Assembly: GCF_003858645.1 (NCBI RefSeq)
Contig: NZ_RQJP01000001.1
Coordinates: 1,550,001 to 1,614,000, forward strand
Direction of reading: 5' to 3'
Length of the DNA: 64,000 bases
Source: Larkinella knui
GTDB lineage: Bacteria > Bacteroidota > Bacteroidia > Cytophagales > Spirosomataceae
Every line of letters begins with the position of its first letter. Position 1 is the first letter of the stretch. The notes under the pieces are model-generated. The model was not told the origin of the DNA. It ran no database searches and was given only the letters and a program-made list of their open reading frames with translations. This document shows, piece by piece, positions 48,751 through 55,128 of this stretch. The translations under genes were made by a program, and so were the position numbers.

Positions 48751-49884
48751 ATGAACCGTCGAAATTTTCTGAACACGGCCGGCCTGAGTTCACTCGCGCT
48801 GGCCTCCGGCCTAACCTCCTGCGCTCCGCGATTCAACGCATCATCGGCCCAGGTTATGCACCGCGTTCCCAAACTGAAGCTTTCCCTGGATCGAATCGTG
48901 AAAGAAACCGTTGGGTTACGGCCTTTCCGGGCTTCCGGGCCCCGCATCGCGAAGGAAACCCTGGGCAGTAAAACCCTTGTGCACAATTACGGTCACGGCG
49001 GCAGCGGCTGGTCGCTCTCCTGGGGAACGGGCAATCTGGCCCGCGAGCTGGTGCTTTCGACCGGCGAAAAAAAAGTAGCCGTTTTAGGCAGTGGTACGGT
49101 TGGACTGGCCACGGCCCGGCTGCTTCAGGAAAAAGGGTGCGAGGTAACCATCTACACCAAAGACCTGCCCCCGAATGTCACGAGCAATCTGGCAACAGGA
49201 ACCTGGTCGCCGGCTTCGCGCGTGTGTGACCCGAAAGTGGCGACTCCGGAGTTTCAGGATCTGTGGGAAAAAGCCACCCGGTTTTCGTTCCGGCGGTTTC
49301 AGTTTATGCTTGGTCTGGACGATATTGTGTCGTGGGTCGATGAATATGGGGTCAGCGACCAACCGTTCCGGCAGCAAACGGACGTGGCGCTGGGTGGCGA
49401 AGTATACCACCTGGCGGGCCTGATTCCCGAGCGCAGGGACCTCAGCCCGAACGAACATTCGTTTGGCTCCAGGTATGTTTCCTGGCGGTCGAGCATGATG
49501 TTCAACATTCCCAGTTATCTTCACCATCAACTCAGTACCTTTATCATGCTGGGCGGAAAAATCAAGGTTCAGGAGATCAAAAAGCTGGAAGATATCGATG
49601 CTTTACCCGAGCTTTGTGTGGTCAATTGCATGGGTTTAGGAGCAAAAGAAATTTTTAATGATGAAGAACTGACGCCGATCTCCGGCCAGCTGGCCTGTTT
49701 GATTCCCCAGCCCGAAGTAACGTATAAACTCAATGCGAGAGGAGCCAGCATCATTGCCCGAAAAGATGGCATCTATTTGGGCGGTAACGGTCTGGTCGGC
49801 AACTGGGACACCACGCCCAAACGGGAAGTGACCGAAAAATTTGTCGATACCATTCAGCAGGTTATGAAAGAAATGAGAAGCTGA
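48751..49884 (+). CDS. Circularly permuted D-amino-acid-oxidase-like FAD protein, exported
   Basis: This is a 377-residue protein from the ATG at 48751. MNRRNFL plus a hydrophobic stretch ending LTSC24 is a combined Tat/lipoprotein signal. Motif order is unusual. GLRPFR (55-60), RIAKETLG and HNYGHGG (78-84), which form the C-terminal signature of DAO-type oxidases, come first. The FAD-binding VAVLGSGTVGLATA (GSGTVG at 113-118) follows. The C-terminus ends at LGGNGLVGNW (GNW at 350-352) plus one helix, the point where normal enzymes continue into GxRPxR. The fold can thus be closed by permutation. It should oxidise D-amino acids or related amines to imines in the periplasm. A RidA gene follows directly. 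A longer frame to 48676 adds an unlikely second leader. Confidence 0.85.
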   Translation: MNRRNFLNTAGLSSLALASGLTSCAPRFNASSAQVMHRVPKLKLSLDRIVKETVGLRPFRASGPRIAKETLGSKTLVHNYGHGGSGWSLSWGTGNLARELVLSTGEKKVAVLGSGTVGLATARLLQEKGCEVTIYTKDLPPNVTSNLATGTWSPASRVCDPKVATPEFQDLWEKATRFSFRRFQFMLGLDDIVSWVDEYGVSDQPFRQQTDVALGGEVYHLAGLIPERRDLSPNEHSFGSRYVSWRSSMMFNIPSYLHHQLSTFIMLGGKIKVQEIKKLEDIDALPELCVVNCMGLGAKEIFNDEELTPISGQLACLIPQPEVTYKLNARGASIIARKDGIYLGGNGLVGNWDTTPKREVTEKFVDTIQQVMKEMRS

Positions 49885-49940
49885 TAAATCCCTGACCAGT
49901 AAAGCATTACCCACGTTTAACTCTATAAACTCTACTCGTT

Positions 49941-50465
49941 GTGCGAAAAATCTGTACGCTTCTGGTCATCAGTATTTCCGTCTACTCGGGTGCCGTAGTG
50001 GGCCAGTCGGTCGAAGCGAAATTGAAAGAACAGGGCCTTGAACTCGCTAAACCCACCGCGTCGCTGGCGAATTATGTAAAAGCCGTTCGAACGGGCAATC
50101 TGGTGTTTTTATCCGGCCACGTTTCAAACCGGGCCGACGGAACCGGCATCAAAGGCAAACTGGGAAAAGACCTGACCGTTGAGCAGGGCTACGAAGCGGC
50201 CAAGCTCTCGGCTCTTGGCCTGCTTTCTTCCCTGAAAGCCGAAATTGGCGATCTGAATAAAGTCAAACGGGTTGTCAAGGTGCTCGGCATGGTTAACTCC
50301 ACTCCCGACTTCACCGATCACCCCAAAGTGGTCAATGGCTGCTCGGATTTAATGGTTCAGCTATTTGGCGACAAAGGCAAGCATGCCCGGTCGGCGGTTG
50401 GGGTAGCGGCCCTGCCCTCGGATTACGCCGTCGAAGTGGAAATGATTGTTGAAGTGGAGCAGTAA
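49941..50465 (+). CDS. RidA/YjgF-family protein, exported
   Basis: This 174-residue protein starts with GTG at 49941. Residues 1-22 form a signal peptide (ending VVGQ), unusual for RidA, which is normally cytosolic. The core contains NLVFLSGHVSN, VEQGYEAAKLSALGLLSSL, and near the end ARSAVGVAALPSDYAVEVEM with the Arg that binds the substrate carboxylate in RidA enzymes. RidA hydrolyses reactive imines to keto acids and ammonia. It sits 56 bp after an exported amino-acid-oxidase-like gene, so clearing its imine product in the periplasm is a natural inference. Confidence 0.88.
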   Translation: MRKICTLLVISISVYSGAVVGQSVEAKLKEQGLELAKPTASLANYVKAVRTGNLVFLSGHVSNRADGTGIKGKLGKDLTVEQGYEAAKLSALGLLSSLKAEIGDLNKVKRVVKVLGMVNSTPDFTDHPKVVNGCSDLMVQLFGDKGKHARSAVGVAALPSDYAVEVEMIVEVEQ

Positions 50466-50490
50466 CCGTCCGTAGCCAATCATTCCAAAT

Positions 50491-50530
50491 CCCCTCCCGG
50501 CTGCCCCTCTGGCGCTGAGGAGGGGTTTTT
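50491..50530. terminator. Rho-independent terminator after RidA
   Basis: CCCCTCC (50491-50497) pairs with GGAGGGG (50519-50525), followed by a T run. It lies 25 bp after the RidA stop and just beyond the stop of the converging membrane-protein gene. Confidence 0.75.
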
Positions 50531-50532
50531 AT

Positions 50533-51078
50533 TTACTCAACCGAATCATGGTTAGTTTTTAAAAAATCGCGCAAAAGCGAGCTATTTAGCGTGAAATAGC
50601 CCATCAGCAGGACGGCAAACACGTATTGAAAATAGGATTTCCAAGTATACGAGCCAAGAATGAAATGGTCCCGGTAAATCGCGAAATCATAACCAGGAAA
50701 CTCAACCAATAAATACCGCACGGATTGCGTAATTGGGTTAAAGACAAAAAAAGCCAGCAACATGACGGGCAGAAAAGAAAGCTCATAGCGAAGCAACGAC
50801 CGCCAGGACACCTCAATCGCGCTAATTTTCAGCACCTTATGCAGGATATCGATCAAGGCAACTACAATCGAAACCGTAACGAGTTCCGGGAGAATGCCAC
50901 CTCGAATTACTATGTAAAGAAATTCCGGCCCAGCTTCATACTTGCTTACTGCATCCAGCTTTCTTCCGGGGACAAGTTGCCAATAGGTGATTTCAAAAAT
51001 GACAAAGACAACCAGCAACGAATAAACGGCAAAATTCGGTCTTTTTAAAAAACTTCTCGTAATCACAATTTTCTTCAT
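50533..51078 (-). CDS. Four-helix membrane protein, possibly the sensor half of a LytTR protein
   Basis: This is a 181-residue protein with about four membrane helices (near residues 17-35, 60-80, 97-117 and 150-168). The segments VRYLLVEFPGYDF and LGSYTWKSYFQYVFAVLLMGY resemble the N-terminal membrane region I associate with Cytophagales proteins that end in a LytTR DNA-binding domain. Here the protein stops right after the last helix (LLRDFLKTNHDSVE), and no LytTR segment lies downstream. It could be a free-standing membrane protein or a shortened regulator. I am not certain of the family. Confidence 0.6.
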   Translation of the reverse strand: MKKIVITRSFLKRPNFAVYSLLVVFVIFEITYWQLVPGRKLDAVSKYEAGPEFLYIVIRGGILPELVTVSIVVALIDILHKVLKISAIEVSWRSLLRYELSFLPVMLLAFFVFNPITQSVRYLLVEFPGYDFAIYRDHFILGSYTWKSYFQYVFAVLLMGYFTLNSSLLRDFLKTNHDSVE

Positions 51079-51189
51079 CGCCAGCCTATTTTACATCTAT
51101 CATCCAATTTTCAAACAAGATAGAATTAATAGTATAGTAAGCCCATAAATAGATCAGATTTAAACTGGGTTATCCGTAAGTATTCAATC

Positions 51190-51235
51190 AAATTTGATCA
51201 TAATTTATCAATATTGATCAAATTTATTACCTTTG
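51190..51235 (+). promoter_or_regulatory. -7 box and 11-bp inverted repeat upstream of the DUF4406 gene
   Basis: AAATTTGATCA at 51190-51200 and its exact complement at 51215-51225 flank a 14-bp AT-rich spacer. A perfect TACCTTTG box follows at 51228-51235, 33 bp before the ATG. The repeat covers where a -33 box would lie, as an operator or activator site would. Confidence 0.6.
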
Positions 51236-51268
51236 TTTACGTAAGGTTCAAAAAATCCAACTGATCGA

Positions 51269-51634
51269 ATGAAAAAAATGATATTGGTGGCCGGTCCGTA
51301 TCGCTCCGGCACGAACGATGATCCTGAAAAAATTGCAGATAATGTTCTTTTGATGACCCAAACCGCCCTTCAACTGCTCGAAATGGGTCATTTGCCCATG
51401 CTGGGCGAGTGGGTCGCGTTGCCGTTGATCAAGGCTGCTGGTTCCCGCCACCTTGGCGATGCGGTTTTCGACCGGATTTTTCATCCGGTCGCCGTCGACC
51501 TTCTAGCCCATTGCAACGCCGTTCTGCGAATTGGCGGGCCATCCCGGGGTGCGGACGAAATGATTACTGAGGCCCGGCGACGGGGAATTGCCGTTTTCGG
51601 TTCGATGGAGGAACTAGCCGGGCGATCCGTTTAA
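51269..51634 (+). CDS. DUF4406 protein (nucleoside deoxyribosyltransferase-like fold)
   Basis: This is a 121-residue cytosolic protein. MILVAGPYRSGTNDDPEKIADN at the start and RIGGPSRGADEMITEARRRGI later match the DUF4406 pattern, which is related to nucleoside 2-deoxyribosyltransferases (GPYR and the acidic/Gly-rich SRGAD loop). Members are often near phage or nucleotide-metabolism genes; here it stands alone between unrelated genes. The reaction is unknown. The promoter directly upstream has an inverted repeat, which suggests regulated expression. Confidence 0.8.
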   Translation: MKKMILVAGPYRSGTNDDPEKIADNVLLMTQTALQLLEMGHLPMLGEWVALPLIKAAGSRHLGDAVFDRIFHPVAVDLLAHCNAVLRIGGPSRGADEMITEARRRGIAVFGSMEELAGRSV

Positions 51635-51719
51635 TTTCACCCGAAGTGTGTGAACTACCTTTTACCGGGTACGACCCTGCTTTCTAAAGGTCGGCAACCC
51701 GCGAAAGTCATGGTTTTGA

Positions 51720-51753
51720 TTGCCACCCATAAAGTTTCTTTTTGTTAGCTTTG
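51720..51753 (+). promoter_or_regulatory. Promoter of the alpha-galactosidase gene
   Basis: TTG at 51720-51722, 23 bases, then TAGCTTTG at 51746-51753 (perfect TAnnTTTG) lie 22 bp before the ATG at 51775. The box overlaps the first codons of a longer open frame (from 51742), which rules out that earlier start. Confidence 0.65.
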
Positions 51754-51774
51754 CAACCTTTACCGTTCGCTATC

Positions 51775-53967
51775 ATGAGAAACTTTTTTTTATTCCTTGC
51801 CTTATTTTCCCTGAATGCCGTTGCACGCCCTACTGCGCCCGGCAACACCCAAATTGCCATTGAAACCCAACGAACGGCCCTCGTTATCCGGGTCAATAAG
51901 GAGGGCGATCCAACGGTGGTTCACCTGGGGAAACGGCTGCAAAATTCCGCCGAATATGGCCTTTTGTCAGACAATAATAAACGCGGTGAAGATTATACCA
52001 ATCTCTACAATTCGGCTTACACACCGGCTGGTTCACGTAATTTGCTCGAACCGGCCCTGCAAGTGGCTCACGCAGACGGCAATCCTTCTTCCGATCTAAA
52101 ATACGTCCGGCACGAGACGAAAACGGTGGCCGATGGCGTTGTTTTGACAACGGTTTTTCTTAAAGATCCCCAGTATCCTTTTGAGGTCAAGCTGTTTTAC
52201 AAGGCCTACCAGAACGAAGATGTGATCGAACAATGGTCCAGTATTCGTCATACGGAGAAAAAAACCGTTCGTTTGCAGAAATACGCGTCGGCCAATCTGT
52301 ATGTTCCGGCCAAAAACTATTACCTGACCCATTTCCACGGCGACTGGGCGCGGGAGATGAATCCTCAGGAAATTCAATTGACCGCCGGATTAAAAGTACT
52401 TGATTCCAAGCTCGGAACGCGCGCCGATTTGTTCCAGCCCCCCTCCTTTCTTCTTTCGTTGAACAAACCGGCCGAAGAAGAAACCGGTGAGGTGATTGCC
52501 GGAACGCTGGCCTGGTCGGGCAATTATCAGATTCAGTTTGAAGTCGATCCCCTCCAGAATTTACGGCTTATTGCCGGCATCAACCCCTACGCTTCGGAGT
52601 ATATGCTAGCCCCGGACAAGGAGTTTGTAACCCCGGCTTTTTTGTTCACGTATTCAAATTCGGGCAAGGGTCAAGCAAGCCGGAATTTGCACCGCTGGGC
52701 CCGCAAATTCCGCATTCCGCAGGGGGAAGGCAACCGGTTAACACTGTTAAACAACTGGGAGGCCACGTATTTTGACTTTAATGAAGAAAAACTGACGACC
52801 TTGTTCAAAGACGGCAAAAAACTGGGCGTCGACTTATTCCTGTTAGATGATGGATGGTTCGCGAATAAATACCCCCGCAACGACGACCATACCGGTCTGG
52901 GTGACTGGCAGGAAAACAAACAGAAGCTTCCGCACGGCCTGGGTTATCTGGTGAAAGAAGCCGAGAAGGCGGGCATCAAATTCGGGATCTGGCTGGAGCC
53001 GGAAATGGTCAGTCCGAAAAGTGAGTTGTACGAAAAGCATCCGGACTGGGTGATCAAACTACCGAACCGCGCCGAGTATTATTTCCGGAATCAGCTGGTA
53101 CTGGATTTATCCAATCCGAAGGTCCAGGAATTCGTTTACGGCGTAGTAGACGGTATTCTGACAAAAAACCCGACCTTGGGATATATCAAGTGGGATTGTA
53201 ACGCGGTGATTTACAACGCCTTTTCAGCAACGAACCCCAATCCCACGCACCTGTACGTCGAGTATGTGCAGGGGCTGTATAAAGTACTGGAGCGCCTGCG
53301 GGCCAAATACCCCACCTTGCCGCTGATGCTCTGCTCGGGTGGTGGTGGCCGGGTCGACTACGGTGCCCTCAACTACTTTACCGAGTTCTGGCCGAGCGAC
53401 AATACCGATGGGCTGGAGCGCATCTTTATTCAATGGAATTACTCGTATTTTTTTCCGGCTATCGCAATGTGTAACCACATTACCGACTGGGGCAAACAAC
53501 CCATCAAATTCCGCACGGATGTTGCCATGATGGGGAAACTGGGGTATGACATCGTTGTGAGCAAGCTGGACGAGAAGGAACTGGCTTTTAGTCAGCAGGC
53601 GCTTCAAACCTACAGCCGGGTGAAAGACGTGATCTGGCAGGGTGATTTGTTCCGCCTGATTTCTCCCCAAACCAACGATATGGCTTCCTTGCTGTACGTC
53701 AGTGAAAAGCAGGACAAAGCCGTGTGGTTCAGTTACCTGGTCGGAAACCGGTATCGAGAAGGCAGTATGGCACCGATTCCATTGAAAGGCCTCAACCCCG
53801 GCAAAAAATACAAGATTCAGGAAGTGAATACCATGCCGGGTGACAATTCGCCCATCAACCGCAATCAGGCCGTTTATTCGGGCGATTATCTGATGACGGT
53901 TGGTTTTAATCCTGTCGTAGATGCCCGCAGGACCAGCGTGGTTCTGGAAATAAGTGAGCAGAATTAG
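51775..53967 (+). CDS. Alpha-galactosidase, glycoside hydrolase family 36
   Basis: This is a 730-residue enzyme with a signal peptide (residues 1-17, ending AVARP). A beta-sandwich N-terminal domain of about 320 residues precedes the barrel. Family 36 motifs are present: NNWEATYFDFNEEKL, LFLLDDGWFANKYPRNDD and GLGDWQENKQKLPHGL. GYIKWDCN has the nucleophile Asp, and EFWPSDNTDGLER has the acid/base Asp. It removes terminal alpha-galactose from oligosaccharides such as raffinose or galactomannan fragments in the periplasm. It is monocistronic with its own promoter and terminator. Confidence 0.94.
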   Translation: MRNFFLFLALFSLNAVARPTAPGNTQIAIETQRTALVIRVNKEGDPTVVHLGKRLQNSAEYGLLSDNNKRGEDYTNLYNSAYTPAGSRNLLEPALQVAHADGNPSSDLKYVRHETKTVADGVVLTTVFLKDPQYPFEVKLFYKAYQNEDVIEQWSSIRHTEKKTVRLQKYASANLYVPAKNYYLTHFHGDWAREMNPQEIQLTAGLKVLDSKLGTRADLFQPPSFLLSLNKPAEEETGEVIAGTLAWSGNYQIQFEVDPLQNLRLIAGINPYASEYMLAPDKEFVTPAFLFTYSNSGKGQASRNLHRWARKFRIPQGEGNRLTLLNNWEATYFDFNEEKLTTLFKDGKKLGVDLFLLDDGWFANKYPRNDDHTGLGDWQENKQKLPHGLGYLVKEAEKAGIKFGIWLEPEMVSPKSELYEKHPDWVIKLPNRAEYYFRNQLVLDLSNPKVQEFVYGVVDGILTKNPTLGYIKWDCNAVIYNAFSATNPNPTHLYVEYVQGLYKVLERLRAKYPTLPLMLCSGGGGRVDYGALNYFTEFWPSDNTDGLERIFIQWNYSYFFPAIAMCNHITDWGKQPIKFRTDVAMMGKLGYDIVVSKLDEKELAFSQQALQTYSRVKDVIWQGDLFRLISPQTNDMASLLYVSEKQDKAVWFSYLVGNRYREGSMAPIPLKGLNPGKKYKIQEVNTMPGDNSPINRNQAVYSGDYLMTVGFNPVVDARRTSVVLEISEQN

Positions 53968-53994
53968 GCGACGATTCAACCAGAAATCTTTATT

Positions 53995-54028
53995 AAGCCA
54001 ACGCAATTAAACGGCGTTGGCTTTTTTT
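53995..54028 (+). terminator. Rho-independent terminator after alpha-galactosidase
   Basis: AAGCCAACGC (53995-54004) and GCGTTGGCTT (54014-54023) form a perfect 10-bp stem with a 9-nt loop, followed by a T run. Confidence 0.88.
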
Positions 54029-54183
54029 TGGCGGTATCGATCAATTTTTCCAGCTTCTCTTTACCCCTAGACTGAAACACCTTTTAGAAGTCAGATTTAC
54101 GACGGTCTACCATTGAATAAAAAACAGGTCTGTGTTTATGCATTGAAGCCTACCTTGTGACCCTACAAACCTACATTCCGGGT

Positions 54184-54660
54184 ATGAAAAAACGTCATCT
54201 AGCAGCAATCGCCCTGTTATCCCTCCTCCCGTACGCCATTCGTGCCCAGCAGAGCACCCAAAATCCAGCTCAGGAAGCGATCCAATCAGTCATTAAGAAA
54301 TATGAAGAGGCCTGGAACCGCCACGATGCCAAAGCTTTAGCGGAACAATACCATACCGATGCAACCTGGGTCAACTGGTTTGGTGCCTATTACAAGGGCC
54401 GGGCCGAAATTGAGCAGCACTATCAAACCACGCACAGTACCTATTTTAAGACCACTCATTTTACGACCCGCTCCATTGAGGATATAACGCTGATCAAACC
54501 GGATATGGCCTTAGTGCATGTTCGTACAGATTTAAGCGGTGATGAACGCTATCCCGGCCAGACCTTCCGTTTTCGACGAACGATCGTCTTGACCAACAAG
54601 GATGGGGACTGGCGAATTCTGGCGGGGCAAAACGCGAAGCTCAACGAAGGCGTCAATTAA
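54184..54660 (+). CDS. Exported NTF2-like (SgcJ/EcaC-type) protein
   Basis: This is a 158-residue protein from the ATG at 54184, giving a signal peptide ending IRAQ at about residue 22. The frame from 54157 begins inside a promoter-like TACCTTGT and is less likely. The fold is nuclear-transport-factor-2-like: VIKKYEEAWNRHDAKALAEQYHTDATWVNW, then GRAEIEQHY, and a C-terminal strand pattern RRTIVLTNKDGDWRILAGQN. Annotations of this group as SgcJ/EcaC oxidoreductases are by similarity only. It probably binds or converts a small molecule outside the cytosol. No neighbouring gene points to a pathway. Confidence 0.82.
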   Translation: MKKRHLAAIALLSLLPYAIRAQQSTQNPAQEAIQSVIKKYEEAWNRHDAKALAEQYHTDATWVNWFGAYYKGRAEIEQHYQTTHSTYFKTTHFTTRSIEDITLIKPDMALVHVRTDLSGDERYPGQTFRFRRTIVLTNKDGDWRILAGQNAKLNEGVN

Positions 54661-54708
54661 GTTCGTTACCATTCGGAACGGGATAAGGACGGACAGGTCG
54701 TAAAAATA

Positions 54709-54767
54709 TTTTACATACATTTCATGAATTAATAAACCCATTTTACATACATTTGGTGAATTAATTA
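54709..54767 (+). repeat. Two direct 26-bp repeats upstream of padR
   Basis: Copies at 54709-54734 and 54741-54766 share TTTTACATACATTT then nTGAATTAAT, differing at only three positions, with a 32-bp period (about three helical turns). The second copy contains a perfect -7 box TACATTTG (54748-54755). This is the layout of an autoregulatory operator, where PadR would block its own promoter. Confidence 0.65.
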
Positions 54768-54792
54768 CGAAACCCGTTAAGCCACCAAGCCT

Positions 54793-55128
54793 GTGAAAGG
54801 GACCAATCTGGGCGAATTTGAAGAGCTGGTGCTGCTGACCATTGCAGCGCTCATCAATGATGCTTATAGTGTAGCAATTTGTGACGAACTGGAAAAATAC
54901 ACCGGCCGGGCTGCCAAGCTGGGCGTCGTGCATGCGGTATTGAACCGCCTGGAAGAGAAGGGCTTGGTCAAAAGCCGGATGGGCGAAGCCACCCAGGCGC
55001 GGGGTGGCAAGCGCAAGCGGTATTACGAGGTGACGCACGCGGGAAAAGTCGCCCTGACACGCTCTAAAGAGGTTCGCGAAGCGCTCTGGCGGATTATTCC
55101 CGGCTTCAACCTGGAGGGTTCCGTATGA
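54793..55128 (+). CDS. PadR-family transcriptional regulator
   Basis: This 111-residue regulator uses a GTG start at 54793. The winged helix covers residues about 10-95: GEFEELVLLTIAALINDAYSVAI, then AKLGVVHAVLNRLEEKGLVKS, and GGKRKRYYEVTHAGKVAL for the wing. Gly-Lys-Arg plus YYEVT is the standard PadR recognition wing. It lacks the long C-terminal helix of the larger subfamily. It overlaps the permease gene by 4 bp (ATGA), an arrangement widespread in Bacteroidota. It is likely to repress its own operon through the direct repeats upstream. Confidence 0.93.
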   Translation: MKGTNLGEFEELVLLTIAALINDAYSVAICDELEKYTGRAAKLGVVHAVLNRLEEKGLVKSRMGEATQARGGKRKRYYEVTHAGKVALTRSKEVREALWRIIPGFNLEGSV

